Positions 1 to 12,013 are shown, numbered from the stretch's first letter. The stretch is 64,000 nt of DNA from Clarkia xantiana subsp. parviflora (GCA_036873135.1 JAPTYO010000023.1:5157834-5221833); one strand, 5' to 3'. Notes: a model not told the origin generated them from the letters alone. Translations and numbers: made by a program.

Positions 1-470
1 TTTGAAAAATGAGTATCTATTTCTCTATTTAAATTTTGAAATTTACATATTTAAAAAAAATGACTTAGATAGTAATGATTATTTTTTATAGGTAAAATTG
101 AGAATTCTATTCTAAAATGTATTTGAATATAATTGCAACGTAATCTATATGACCAAATAAAGAAAATGGCTAAGGACCTAAACAGAATCTCAACAATATA
201 ATATTTTTAGTGTCAAATTTATTTTGCTGATATTCTGGATTACAATTATTAGGTTAGGTTTGTTGATTTCTTTTCTTTTTCAAAGTTGATTTATCTATTA
301 AAATTGACGGAACAAAAACATATTTTTAAGCATAAAAAAGTATAAATCATCAGTAACAAAATCTAATACTTCGTAAAAGTGGAAATAATATGTTTTTGTT
401 GCTTAAAAATACCAATTTTAATGACAAAATCAGACGAAAAATCGAAATGAGCGTCTGTTCTGTTTTGAAA
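1..470. repeat. MITE-rich direct repeat, copy A
   Basis: The first 470 bases are AT-rich and are largely repeated at 472-1160. Shared blocks include the stretch around 80-130 (again at 545-605) and the stretch 140-200 (again at 848-905). An inner inverted-repeat core with an AAAACATATTTTT-like motif lies at 300-420. The part from about 168 on resembles the MITE family found in the CDC48 introns. No coding potential is visible. Confidence 0.6.
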
Positions 471-471
471 T

Positions 472-1222
472 TTTGAAAAATGAGTGTCTATTTATGTATA
501 TAAATTTTGAAATGTACATATTTGAAAAAAACAAACTTAGATAGTAATGATTATTCTTTTATAGGTAGAATTGAGAATTCTATTCTAAAATGTATTTGAA
601 TATAATTGCACAGTAACCTAGATTCAAATCTCATGCCTCACTCATTCTGTCCCAAATTGTACCTCACCGTTAAGATTTTGACACGTATTCTTAGATTTAA
701 TATTTTCCTTCTAGGGTTCACCAACCCTAATATGGTTTTAGAAAGAAAAAAAACCACAAAATTAATTACACCCAAAACACATGTCAATATATTAACAGTG
801 AGGCACGATCCGAAACAGTAAGAGTGGGGCAGGAGATCTGTATCCCTGTAATCTATATGACCAAATAAAGAAAATGGCTAAGGATCTAAACAGAATCTCA
901 ACTATAGATTATATGCTATATGTAGTGTAAAATTTATTTTGTTGATATTTTGTATCACAACTATCAGCAGGTTTGTTGATTATCATATTTACCTATTAAA
1001 ATTGACGGAACAAAAATATATTTTTAAGTATAAAAATGTATAAATTATGAGTAACAAATCTTTGGAAATAATATGTTTTAATTGCTTAAAAACACCAATT
1101 TTAATTACAAAAACGGACGAAAAATCTAAATTCAACTAATTTTATAATTGAGATATCGAATAGCAACAAAATAAATTTGAGACGTCAATTATAAACATGA
1201 TTTATACCTAAACTGTTTTATG
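472..1222. repeat. MITE-rich direct repeat, copy B, interrupted by a second MITE
   Basis: This is a second copy of the 1-470 repeat. It is split near 611 by a short element and resumes at about 847 with the same words as position 147. The distal part (about 874-1222) has imperfect terminal inverted repeats: the left end near 885-960 (CTAAACAGAATCTCAACTAT) pairs with the complement of 1150-1222. This makes it a full-length member of the CDC48-intron MITE family. No gene is visible. Confidence 0.55.
612..846. mobile_element. Short MITE inserted in repeat copy B
   Basis: About 235 bp interrupt the copy-B repeat relative to copy A. The ends form an imperfect inverted repeat of roughly 23-26 bp: the left end GATTCAAATCTCATGCCTC matches the complement of the right end with about five differences. 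GTAAC/GTAAT flanks both sides. A related copy lies at about 1376-1566. A 71-codon open frame inside (606-821) is chance. Confidence 0.55.
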
Positions 1223-1375
1223 TTTTTTTTTTTTCTCGCAACTATTTATGTTCTTAATACGAAAGAAAAATGTACTACATCACGCGACTAGGACCTGCGA
1301 CCTCTACGTGTGATTTGTTTATTAACATTCAACTCTCCCATCTGGAATTCAGATTACCTGCTTTATTATCTGGAA

Positions 1376-1566
1376 CACTAGATTGCGCATCGCCGTTAAG
1401 ATTTTGATACGTGTTCTTAAATTTAATATTTTATTTCCAGAGTATACCAATCCCAATAAATTTATTAAAAAAAACCACAAAATTTATTACATCAAATATA
1501 CGTGTTAAAATCACAACGACGAGACACACAATCTAAGATAGAAAAGTGAGGTAGGCAATCTAAATC
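1376..1566. mobile_element. Second copy of the 612-846 MITE family
   Basis: The interior (about 1392-1480, starting CGTTAAGATTTTGATACGT) is collinear with about 667-735 in the other copy. Both ends carry TAGATTGC-type inverted termini. The element ends only about 45 bp before the TATA box of the ROT4-like gene, so it may contribute to that promoter. No coding content. Confidence 0.5.
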
Positions 1567-1610
1567 ATCTTCTTTGCTTCATGGTAGTCGGTGGCCAAGT
1601 TTATTAGTTA

Positions 1611-1621
1611 GTATATATATG
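1611..1621 (+). promoter_or_regulatory. TATA box of the ROT4-like gene
   Basis: GTATATATATGG sits about 245 bp upstream of the start codon. It is followed by a C/T-rich stretch (1645-1720) typical of a plant 5' leader, so transcription probably starts near 1640-1650. This is positional inference. Confidence 0.5.
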
Positions 1622-1721
1622 GTGCATCTCTGAACCCAATAAATCCCCCCACCCGTTCACTCTCACTCTTCTGCCTTCTTCATTTCATTCAAAAAGCATC
1701 CTTTCTCTGTTTCTCACTCTC

Positions 1722-1784
1722 ATGCTGGTTGAGTTGCAGAATAGCAGCAGCAGCATCTTCTTCTTCTTCTTCTTCTTCTTCTAA
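1722..1784 (+). CDS. Upstream ORF with poly-Phe tail in the ROT4-like 5' leader
   Basis: An ATG at 1722 opens a 20-codon ORF that reads MLVELQN, four Ser, Ile and eight Phe, then TAA at 1782. The Ser and Phe runs are encoded by AGC and TTC microsatellites. The stop lies 71 bases before the start codon of the ROT4-like gene, so the ORF would be translated first if the inferred transcription start is right. Changes in repeat number would change only the length of the Phe tract. Regulatory effect is inference. Confidence 0.4.
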   Translation: MLVELQNSSSSIFFFFFFFF

Positions 1785-1855
1785 AAGGAAGCAGTAAAAT
1801 TAAAAGAAGGGAGAAATTAATTAGTAAGGAATTCTTCTTTCTCCGTTAATAATTA

Positions 1856-2017
1856 ATGGCGGGGGTAGCAGCAGGAGGAGAAGAGAGGTGCACGTGCGAC
1901 CCATGCAGATCTTTGGGGCAAAGATGCAGCCGTTTGTTGAAGAAGCAGAGAGCTAAATTCTATATCGTCCGCCGCTGCATCGCCATGCTCCTCTGCTGGA
2001 ACGAAGACCCTAGCTAG
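1856..2017 (+). CDS. ROT4-like (DVL/RTFL): ROT4/DVL-type small plant peptide (RTFL family)
   Basis: A 53-codon, intronless ORF, shorter than most gene finders accept. Residues 23-48 contain the conserved RTFL/DVL domain: [19 protein letters not shown] (23-41), then the family's MLLCW signature at 44-48. A Cys-rich N terminus (CTCDPC, residues 12-17) and the total length match Arabidopsis ROT4, as I recall it. Family knowledge: RTFL/DVL peptides are plant-specific, plasma-membrane-associated, and restrict polar cell proliferation in lateral organs when overexpressed. The ATG at 1856 is the only in-frame start and gives the family's usual length. Upstream are a TATA box and a poly-Phe uORF; the gene stands alone with repeats on both sides. 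The family call is firm; orthology to a particular member is likely but unproven. Confidence 0.93.
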   Translation: MAGVAAGGEERCTCDPCRSLGQRCSRLLKKQRAKFYIVRRCIAMLLCWNEDPS

Positions 2018-3093
2018 CTAATTCAACACCTATAATTCACAAACTACTACTCTCTTGTTCCTTCTTTAATTCGTAGCTTCAATTCATCATACTATATAAA
2101 TATTGTGTTTTTTTCATGACTAAGTAATTAATTAATTTTCATTTTTTTAGTATTCTTCTTCCACTGATAATTACAGTGCAGCTATTTATATGTTGAGTAC
2201 AGTTTTCTTGGAAATGCTGCACCTCCACTGGTAAAAAACTGATAAGTGTTGCAAGTGATAGTGTTATGGTTGAAGTTGCATTTCTTAATTAGAGATTCAA
2301 TTCGAGTATTGAGAATAAAAAAATATTAATAGTTAATGCGTTATTCTTTACGGACTGCATCGAACAAGCGGAGAATATTTAAAAACTGGCACTTATAACA
2401 CCTATAAAATCATGTGGTAAAAAAAACAATTGATCCATTATGAATTACATTGTTTTAAGGGTTGTCACCTAATTTTTTTTTGTTGCATTATGATATAAAT
2501 CATAGAACCGCATTCTCTGAATCATATATTGCTGTAAGGACTGACACTTAAAATAACTTGTCCGAAGAAAAAAAAAATTGGTTGCATTATCACACAAATC
2601 ATATTGGTTCGAAGAGAAGTGAGAAAATGCAGTAATTTTGTTTATTATTGTAGTGAAAAGTTTTATAGTTATTACATGTAGATAGACAATCAATCTAAGT
2701 CGTATCGCAACGCTCCAGTCTCAACATGTGTCAAGACAAAAGCGGTAATCATTGCTGCGTGAAAGTTTATATTAACTTCTAATTCTTGAGTTTATTTCTT
2801 CATGTTCTTTCTCTCAAATTATTAACTATATATTTAAGAATACTGCAACAAGAAGAAATGGTGGTTCCATTCAAGAAAAAATAATCTAAGTTTATTAAAA
2901 TCTCAAGAAAACTTGATTTAGTGATCAATAATTCGAGGTTTAAACATAAAACCAGAATAAACGTGAGATTACATGAACTATATATATTTTGATTCAAGAC
3001 GAAATATGTGGTAATCTCCAGCATTGTTAACATAATATATATTTGAATGTTTGGTATATGCTCAACTATTGTTAGATTGAGCAATAGAATGTT
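2018..3093. other. Intergenic, 3' of the ROT4-like gene
   Basis: The first 200 bases probably hold the 3' UTR. The rest is AT-rich sequence without recognisable repeats. Minus-strand open frames at 2469-2693 and 2800-3084 are low-complexity Ile/Leu/Asn-rich chance ORFs. Confidence 0.6.
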
Positions 3094-3101
3094 TAATAAT
3101 A

Positions 3102-3615
3102 GGGAAAAAAACCTATTTAGTATCTCAGATTTACTTCATGTTTCAGTTTGGTGTTTCATGATTAAAGTGTTGATATGCACTGTCCCATGTTTCATTTTTG
3201 TTAAAATTTAGTGTCTCCGCCCGTCTTTTCCTCTTCTTTCAACCATTTCCATCAACCGACTTACCCACTTATAATCCGTCACTTTTTACTTTTCACAAAA
3301 TCGTCAAATTTCACCCAAAAGTTGAACATAAAAAAAAAGGTTTCCAGCAGAGCGATTTCGAGCGACAATAAAGCATGATTTACTTGGGCAAATGTGGCTA
3401 ACTTCTTAGGTGATGGTCCCGACAAACTGACGAGAAGGGAGCATGCTTGGGAGCTCGGATATGACAGTCGGTCTCGTCGGGATTGGCTTATCTAAAGTAA
3501 TCACACTGAGACACCAAATTTCAACCAAAATGAAACCTGAGACACTCAATTTAAACGTCAGACACCAAACTGAAACATGAGGCAAACTTGAGACAGTAAA
3601 TAGGTTCTATTCCCG
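3102..3615. mobile_element. MITE with long terminal inverted repeats
   Basis: About 514 bp flanked by the duplicated TAATAATA (3094-3101 and 3616-3623). The first ~110 bp (GGGAAAAAAACCTATTTAGT...) are the imperfect reverse complement of the last ~110 bp. The centre (about 3330-3490) is unrelated filler with a higher G+C content. Eight-bp duplications suit hAT, and Mutator-like elements use 9-11; superfamily left open. Confidence 0.75.
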
Positions 3616-3623
3616 TAATAATA

Positions 3624-4529
3624 ACATGTTTGGTATGGTTAAGTATTCACTCTCAAATCATAGTTACATCTATACAACACCAGTGTTTGTAACTCGTAGA
3701 GGAGAGAGATAATAAACACATAATAATAAGAGTTGCAATTTTTGAAAAGATAGATAGACACATAAATTATTATGTGTCAATATTTATCTAGGATTTGCAA
3801 CTTCTAAAGTTGCAAATGTTGGAGCTGAAAAATTAGTATATCCCATTTGTAACTTTAGGAATTACGTCTCCTAAAGAAAGGAGAAAATACACGTAATAAT
3901 AGAAGTTAAAACATCTGAAAAGAGAGACAAACACATAATACATCACTCTCTATATAATAAATTACTTTCTATGAGTTGCAAATTTGAGAAAAAAAAAAAA
4001 AAAAACTAGCACTTCCTATATATCTCTCTACTGCAGTATTTGATCATTTATTACGTAACATGCAGTACCTACCTACTAAGTGTGAATATGAAGAATTCGT
4101 CACCAAAAGCAGCTTTCAAATTTCAATCCTTGACCAAAGAAATGTACAGCAGGACCATGTAATTATTTTTATCTTTTTGGCAAAGACCATGAAAATGAAA
4201 TGGCCGATGCAAAGAGACAATAACAATCTTAAACATGCACGTGCAATTTCTGACGGAGATTCATAAAGCGAAATAGGGTTAACCTATATATATATATATA
4301 TATAGATTATACATACACAGTTTAAAAAGTAACAAAAAAGTGGGTAAGTTAGATTGTCTTCATTCTCCTTTTTCTTTTCCCTCGACTGACTTCTTCTGCA
4401 ACTTGTGCTCGAATGGAAACTCGTACCGCACACACGTGTGGCTATGCAATCAACAAAACATTAGCTAGGTCGGTTTTATGGTCCATTTTCTTTTTGGTTT
4501 CATGCCAATTTAAACCATATATATCTATA
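3624..4529. other. Intergenic AT-rich stretch
   Basis: No gene is supported. The 68-codon frame at 4060-4266 has no recognisable domain and no expression signals. A (TA)n microsatellite lies at about 4283-4304. Confidence 0.5.
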
Positions 4530-4955
4530 GGGTTAGCGACATAAAATTTGCTTTATGTGAAATTTTTGGTGTTTGAAGTTTAAATGTTGATATTGACTGT
4601 CTAAATTTTGTTGAAATATATTGTCTAAGTTCAAATTTTCTATTAAAATTGACAGAATTTGGTTATGTGCTTATTATATGACCCAATAAAAAAAATCTCA
4701 AAATTGCCCCTAGTTGGGTGGTGGCCGGCCGGAGTTGGGTGGTGGTAAGCCAAAGTTAGTTGTGGCCGGAGTAAACATAAAAGTATCAGGGGCAATTTCG
4801 ACTTTTCATGTCATTCTGTCAAATTTGATAGAAAAAAATAGACGGAAAACCTTTCAACAAAATTTAAACTTCAGACAGTCAATATCAACAATTTAAACTT
4901 CAAACACTAAAATTTCACATAGAGCAAACCTCAGACAATTTATAAGTTCTTAACT
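4530..4955. mobile_element. MITE with long inverted termini
   Basis: The left ~95 bp (GTTAGCGACATAAAATTTGC... containing GTTGATATTGACTGTCT) are the imperfect reverse complement of the right ~95 bp (about 4860-4954). The interior near 4705-4785 is more GC-rich with a GGTGGTGGCCGG-type repeat, which generates the 60-codon frame at 4714-4896. Target duplication is unclear. Confidence 0.65.
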
Positions 4956-6714
4956 ATGTTGCCATGCATTAATTATTAACATGTTGGTACGTAAAGAAAA
5001 TTGATGCATTTATTAAGAAGATCAATTTCTTATTCGTTCTAAAAAAAAATTGTAATACCATATAAAAACATTATCACCAATTAAGAATTCACCATCGATC
5101 GTTCAAAACCATAATCATATTCGAATTTAAGTGCATAGGACCATAGTCAAAATTCAGATATCTGCTTTCTTCAAAATGGAAATCAAATATCTGTTTGAAA
5201 AAGACATGACATAACACATGAGTCCAATAATAATAGATGTATCAACTCTCACTTTTTACATTTTTCTTCATTTTACAGAATTTGCTTTCAGGGGCGGGCC
5301 AATTATATATATATATGGCTGGCAAACAGAGGAAACTAGCTTGCTATAGAGGACCTCCATTAGCCTATCAAATGTTGTCTATATATGTCTACTACCTAGC
5401 TAGTGAATGATGATAGATATATTTGAACTTAATAATGATGGCACAACCTAATTTTAAGTTAATATTTATGTTTTTATTGTCTCTCACATTCCTAACTTTT
5501 CATATCCTGGATTTCAGATTTTTGGCACTCGAACAAATTGTTAACTCAAGATTATTTTGTCATTTTTTACATTTTTCTTTTTATTTGTATACAAATTGCT
5601 AGTTTTGTTTTAATTTTTATCTAATTTAAACAAAATAGATCGTTTACTCAACACGTGATGAACAAATACGTAATAAATTGCTAACTAGTATTTTGACTAA
5701 AAACTTTATTGAACTTTTTAAGTATCAGCCAGCATATTGATAGCTAGCCCGAAGATTCATGGCTCATCAAATTCACATGAATATATGTTTATCTATCAAA
5801 CTATCTAAATTAATTAGACTTTCAAGAGTCAAAATTTCGTACAGCTAAGTAGCTATATATAGTATACCGTGACATGTAAAGTACAGTAAAATACCACGTG
5901 ACATGTAAAGTACAGTAAAAAATTTACTTAGTTCAATCGATATAATAATTAGTCTTCTAAGTTCTACCAAAAGAAATATATATATATATATAATAATGGG
6001 TGAAATTGCAGGCGTGGCAGGCATTTGGACATCTAGTTACTTACCACAATGGACTGAGATGGAAAATAGCCCCCCGACACTAATCGGTCAACAATTGAGG
6101 GAGTGGAGAGATATATGATTGATTATATGTATCGAATCTAACAAAAGTTGAAATAATGCTACGAAAGAAGATGTGGAAAACCTTGGGAAATAGCCGCATA
6201 GTTGCGCTTCGCATGGAGGCGAGGTGATACAGTAGATGGGTAGAAAGCATAAAAATTTGTTAATTTAAAAGAGTACAGAAAAATTAATGCAAAAGAGTAC
6301 AGAAAAATTAATGCGCGATTGAGAAAAAATATTGTTTTTTATTAATAATTTAATAATATTGAATTCTCAAAAGACGGCTAAACAGAGTTTTAATATTGGA
6401 AGTAAAACTCTAACCTAAAAAAAATTCGAAAATAGCAAATATGTCATAACAAAATTGACAAAATGCAAATACGACCTAAAGACGTAAAAACTATAATTTT
6501 GACCCTCTAGATGAAATAATTTGGCTGGAAAACATCGTACTCCATAGCAAAGCAATGAGTATTGCTCAAAGTCGTTTCCGCAGAAAAACTGTATTAGCAC
6601 GTCAAAATCCGACACTTCAAAATCTGCATTCAGTAGTCGCTGAATTGACAATTTCGCCCGCATCACGAAGTGCAAAGAGGTGTTTCGCTAAACTCTGAAT
6701 AAATAATTAGAGTG
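4956..6714. other. Intergenic, small tandem duplications
   Basis: No gene supported. Two local duplications are visible: a ~29-bp unit at 5870-5926 (ACATGTAAAGTACAGTAAAA twice) and a ~24-bp unit at 6272-6315 (GAGTACAGAAAAATTAATGC twice). An 86-codon minus frame at 6415-6675 has no domain I recognise. Confidence 0.5.
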
Positions 6715-6739
6715 GAGATCTAAGCTCTTTTTTTTTGTG

Positions 6740-8513
6740 AAGCATAATTCTATTAAACCAACAGAAGTACAGATGATTCAAATCGTATGTCCTACGACAA
6801 GGTCCGGGGGTACATTCGCACAAACCAAGAACCAACCGTGTTTGATCGGGCCGCATTTGCAAAACAAATGAGCACGATCAACAAAACAGCAAGAAACAAA
6901 ACATATAGATAAACTAGGATAGAGTTGTAGGAGTTTCCTAATATCCTAGAGTACGCCAAAAAGTGGGAGGGAATCTTTCGATTGTGAATGCAACTGATTA
7001 TGCAGTAAAAGAGAGTCCGTCAAAATCACCGCCGGTGATTATGGGCTCAAGGCTGCCAACAGTAGTCCTGCACGACATGCGATTCCTTTCGCTAATAAGG
7101 GATCGTCTCTAGTAACTCGGTTGACGGCTGCTGCAAACAATTTATCGTCTCCGTTTAGCAAAAGTGCTCCTCCAAAAACAAACCTGCTTCTGTACTAACT
7201 GCGCAGTCACATAGTATCTTCCAAAAGGACCCCTAGGGGAGTGTTGCACGGCTGGGAGGCCGTGTCGTCGCCGAGATCAAGGCCTGGGTGTAAGGGCGGT
7301 TGGGCCCTGGTTTATCATCAAAAGCCAATACATTATCAGCACTAGTAACGTGGAATACATGCATTACAGAGGAAATAGATGGCTTTGCATGAAGAAAATA
7401 ACTATATTTCGTTCTAACCAAATACACCACATGACTAAGCACTTAGTTATTACAAAGGAATCAAAATCTATGGGTCCGGTTAGGGGTTTCATAACGATCC
7501 AATAAATTATCGACATGGTCGGTAAACTAAGATGATCTACTTGGCACGGAGAAGCAAACCATATCCGACGGGCGAATGGGAAGCTAAGCATGATGTGTTC
7601 CCAGGTTTCCAATTCTTCATAGCAAAAGACACAGTTACTTTATTTTGTGGGTATGCGCTTTTTCATGTTGCATCCAAGTGGGAGAGCGTTGACACATACC
7701 TTCCAGACGAACAAACGAACATTAGGTAGTAGCTTCCATGACCAGAAGCGAGACCAAAATGTTGAATTAACAGTTGTGGTGGATGTCGAGGAGGTTCCCT
7801 ATTTTAGGTCGGGAAGAAGTCAGTTTATGAGGTTGTATCCCGATTTTACAGTATAATGACCATTCTTGTTGAAATTCCAAAGGAGTTGGTCAGTTAAGGG
7901 ATATAGGGGTGAGGAGACGGTGAATATTTGCTCCAAGATGACCGGTGGTAGACCTTGTATGGATTAGCACTGTCGTTCCAGCAGCGGTGTTGAGGGTCAA
8001 TGAAAGATTTCAAGGGGAATAGGTGTTGGGTTAGGGAGATGGGGCATACGGTCAATCAGGAGGCCCATGTTGGGAACCCACAAGTCTTCCCAAAAGTCGA
8101 CGGATTTTCCATCTCCGACACGGCAGTGGCTCCCTTTAAGTATGAATTCTCTGGTACTCAATATCGTGTGGAAAACATGGGAGTAATGGCCTCAGTTTTT
8201 TATGTAGAATGTAAGTATTTCTGGCAGATAGTAGCCGCCCTAACAAAATCTCTCGAATGGAGGAGCCTCCATGCTTGTTTCAGATGGAGAGCCCAGTTGT
8301 ATGTGTTGGCGAGTTTGAAGCCTAATCCTCCATATTTTTTTTGGCATCGACATTTTTTTCCCACGCTATCCAAGGGATTCCAGTACTTTCTGGGGAGCCT
8401 TTCCACCAAAATTTACGTTGGATCCGGTCCAGGTGATGACAAATATATTGTGGGAGGCGGAGAGATGACATTGCATAGGATGGTATGGCAGTGGTTGTTG
8501 ACTTGATAAGCAC
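6740..8513 (-). pseudogene. LINE ORF2 C-terminal part: linker, zf-RVT and RNase H remnants
   Basis: Fragmented frames continue ORF2. Residues encoded at 8322-8513 include PSYAMSSLRLPQ, and those at 8200-8409 include GGLGFKLANTYNWALHLKQA, both typical of the region after plant LINE RT. At 7364-7612 METWEHIMLSFPFARRIWF matches the zf-RVT end. At about 7010-7110 the complement reads LAKGIACRAGLLLAAL and then ILTDSLLLHNQ, as in an RNase H domain. Many stops and frameshifts. Confidence 0.7.
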
Positions 8514-8688
8514 TTCCTTTCCGGCTGGGGGAAAGTAGTTTGGCCAAGCAGCCCTCTATACGGATGGAGACTCGCTGAATGAGCATTTATCTGAGGGCCC
8601 TCTTCCTTTTGGTCCAGTCCATTGGGAGGCCAAGGTAATGGTCATCTTCTTTCGCAAGTCTGACTCCCATTTGTTGGCAAAGACCATG

Positions 8689-9445
8689 TTATAAATCCAG
8701 GCTGACATTTGGGCTGAAGGTCATACTAGATTTCGCAAAGTTGATGGATTGGTCGGATTCTATTTCATAAGCCGCAAGAATATTTTTGACAACCGCTAAA
8801 TTTGCGGTGGTTGCCTCCAAGAAAAGAATCCTATCGTCGGCGAAGAGGAGGCGGGTGATGGGTGTGCATCGCTGCCTCGGCTTGATTCCTTTGATTGTGC
8901 GTAGCTGTTGACCACTAGTCAACAGGAGAGATAGGACTTGAGCACACAGTATGAATAGGAAGGGAGATAAGGGGTCCCCTTGTCGAATTCCTCGACCCGG
9001 TTTGAATATCTTAGTTGGCCGTCCGTTAAGAAGGATTGATGAGCTCGTCACGGTAACACATTCCATGATCCAGTTTATGACCTTCCGGGGGAATTCGATT
9101 TTGGTAAGGGCGCGTTCTAGAAATGGCCATTCCAGACGGTCATAGGCCTTACTCATGTCGAGCTTGAGCGCTAGAAGTCCAATTTTTCCCCGTCTCCGAC
9201 GTCTAGTAACATGCAGGAGTTCCTGAGCGAGTAGCGTGTTGTCAGTTATTAGACATCTTTGAACGAATGCGCTCTGGAATGGGGAGAGGACAGCTTGCGA
9301 CGGGGCGAAGGCGGTTGCTAAGGACCTTAGCAATGAATTTGTAGGAAGTGTTACAAAGGCTAATAGGCCTCCAATCCTTAACTAAGGTAGGCGAATTAGT
9401 TTTTGGGATGAGAACTATGAAGGTGTCATTGATCTGTCTCGACAT
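8689..9445 (-). pseudogene. LINE ORF2 reverse transcriptase core
   Basis: Two overlapping frames cover the RT fingers and palm. The first (9242-9445) holds [20 protein letters not shown] and [15 protein letters not shown]. The second (8689-9333) holds FQSAFVQ, ALKLDMSKAYDRLEW (catalytic Asp), GIRQGDPLSPFLFIL and the FADD box in LLFADDRILFLEA. FADD replaces YADD, as is usual for plant L1. A frameshift lies near 9250-9330. The polypeptide continues toward 8200 in other frames (IPWIAWEKN, GGLGFKLANTYN). Confidence 0.9.
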
Positions 9446-9868
9446 ATGTCAATCCTCAAAAAAACTTCTTACGGCTCGGACGGCTGAGATATTAGTGACT
9501 GCCTTAGTTTGGTGGAAAAACTTTCGTGTGAATCCATCTGAACCCGGAGACTTGTCGGGGCCCATGGTTTTAATAGCAGTGGCGATCTCCAAATTGGATA
9601 TGTTCGAATTGAGAGTTAGAAGGAGGTGTGGGGGGGTACGGGAGGCCATGGTATCGACAAGAGGGTACGACGTCGGAGTTTGGCCAGCTTGGAATAAGGT
9701 CCGGAGATAGTTAGTGATGTGATCTTGGACAGGTTTAGGCTCGGTCAGCCATGATCCATCTTTGTCCTGGATCCATAGGATAGTGCACCTCTTACGGCGA
9801 GCTACGGTTTTTGGGTGGACGTATTTGATGTTTATGTCTCCATCCGTTAGCCACAACTGTCTTGGTTT

Positions 9869-10885
9869 TTATCGCCACATTGTTTCCTCGCGTTGGTACA
9901 AGCCTTTGACACAGGATGTAAGTGGACCAATGTCAGGGTGGTGGAGGGAATTTTTCTGGATTGAGTGCAGTTTGTCAAGGGCGTTGTTAAGTAAGGAAGA
10001 TGTGTGGCCAAACGTGGATTTATTCCAGACCTTGAGGGTTTTGCTGAGGCGAGCCAATTTGGATGAGACGGTGTGTTGTGGAGAGCCCTGGGTATAGAGG
10101 TTCCACGAGTGTGTTACCACGTTTTGAAATGACTCATGTTGCAACCACATGTGCTCAAACCGGAAAGGCCTTGGTGTCAGGAGGTGCGGCTGGGTGTTCC
10201 TCAGCTTTAAGATTACCGGGTAATTGTCAGATGCAATGATCTCCTTGTGGAATAGGGTGGCTTCCTCGAAGAGGAGGCGCCAAGTTGGTGTACAAAAAGT
10301 CCGGTCTAGTCGTTTCGTGATCATATCCACTCCCGTTCGTCGATTGGTCCAAGTATGCAGCTGCCCCTGGAATCCCATATCCATCGGACCCAGCGAGTCC
10401 GACCAGTTCCTAGCTTGGATTAGGCGGTATGTGGAGATGGGGTTTCCACCTGATTTTTCGTCAAGATTCCAGATATCATTAAAATCGACAAGTGCAACCC
10501 ACCGGGGGACCTATTCTGGTCAGGTCTTCCCATAATGGAAATCTGTATGAGTATTTTGATGGAGTGTAGACGAACAAGGCTTCCCAATTTGGAGACGAGG
10601 GTGTTTGGGAAATTTGGGTATGAATGATTTAGTGGCTCAATGAGATAACATTGAGTGTATGGATGTGTCTCCAAGCGAGAAAAAGCCCGCCTCGTGTCTG
10701 CACCGGGTTCTCTTTATGTTGGTGATGAAACCCTAGAGTAGTGGCTAGTTGACCTAATTTCTCTTACTACTCTTCACCTCAGAGATGAATATGATGCTGG
10801 ACTGGTTTTGCGCAATCAAATGGCGTAGGTGGCTGACCGTCAGGGCTTGCCCGACTCCCTGACAGTTCCATGCTAAGGCGATCAT
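9869..10885 (-). pseudogene. LINE ORF2 start: apurinic-type endonuclease domain
   Basis: ORF2 begins with ATG at 10885 as MIALAWNCQGVGQALTV. The N in WNCQG and the E in FISEVK match the catalytic Asn and Glu of EEP/APE endonucleases. A TAG at 10754 interrupts it after 43 codons. Further along, in shifted frames, are DFNDIWNLDEKSGG (about 10460-10490), MGFQGQLHTWTNRR (about 10330-10380), KRLDRTF and SDNYPVIL, which are the expected later endonuclease motifs. The domain nicks target DNA to prime reverse transcription. At least one nonsense and one frame change mean it is not functional. Confidence 0.85.
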
Positions 10886-11252
10886 TGGGTGGGCAGAGGG
10901 AACCCAAGTTTTCCCTCCGCATCATGGTCGTTTACATTCAAATCAAAACTAATTGGATAGCGAAAAAACCAACGTGTAAATAAAACGCATAGTACCTCAG
11001 TTGACGGAGCAGGTTGTTCCGGTTCAGGCCCTCCTCAATGTGGCCCGGGTTGTCCAGCCATGGTCGGTTGTCCATCACATAGGTACGTCGTGGTCGGACT
11101 TGTCACGGTGGTAGCAGTGGGGCCTCCATCGTGGACGTGTCCACTATGGTCAGAAATGGGGACCGGGCGCATCCAATGGGCCTCTTAGTGGACTTCTGTT
11201 CTTGATCCTCGTACTCCATGGGCTCCTTTCCCGGGCGTCGGTTTGGCGGTGG

Positions 11253-11789
11253 TTAGTGGGCTTGAACCCATTGAGATGGGGAGTCTGGGTGGTCGAACTC
11301 CCTGCTTTGGAGTTCAAGGGGGACATCAGTGAGGGAATCAGTGGATGGGGATAGGGATTGGTGATTATGGGTAAGCAGGAGCCCTAACATATTTAGGGTT
11401 TGGACATCAGCATTAGTGTGTGGGGCTTGTTCCATCTCGATGTCAGACAATCCCTCTTCTTGGTTATTGAGGGCTGCAGCCACGGCTGGAGGTGGTGGTG
11501 GAGAGGACGAGTGCTCCGGTGTGGAATATGGGAATTCGATATGAGGGTAGTATGGAGGGTACGGGTTGGGTAGTGGTGGTGATGATGTGGCGTAAAGGTT
11601 AGGGTTTGGGGATGTAGGGTAGCTCATCTGGGGAGGTCCTTCAAAGTGTATATTATGGAGCAGAGGATTGATTAGGGAGAGAGGTATCATGTTTGGTGTT
11701 GTCAACTCCCATTGGGGCAGTGGGTTCCAGAAAGTCGGCAACATTAATGGCGGAACCCAGGACAATTGCCATAAATAGCATGGGGGCAA
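11253..11789 (-). pseudogene. Pro/Ser-rich C-terminal part of LINE ORF1
   Basis: This 178-codon frame is rich in Pro, Ser and Asn, with runs such as SSPPPPP. It follows ORF1 after several stops and has no separate start signal. It most likely encodes the disordered tail of ORF1, cut off by mutation. It ends about 370 bp before the ORF2 start. Confidence 0.55.
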
Positions 11790-12013
11790 GAGGAATGTCG
11801 GATTTGGACTTATTTGAGCAGAGAATTAGTCAAGAAAAATCGGGGTGGGAGCCTCATCAAGTTTTTGTGCCAGGCCCATCATAGGTGGTGGTGTGATCAG
11901 TCACTCCGGCAATGGCGGTAGGTCGTTGGTCGGCCAATACCCAGGTGGTGGGGGAATGAAATTTGATGAGGTTGGGTGAGTGAATGATGCTTCAGTGGTG
12001 ATTGGGTGGAAAT

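Noticed and set aside
4060..4266. Possible small gene (68 codons)
   Set aside because: ATG present but no domain, no promoter signals and AT-rich composition like the flanks.
8000..8506. 168-codon plus-strand ORF
   Set aside because: Shadow of the LINE ORF2 on the opposite strand; the complement shows LINE motifs.
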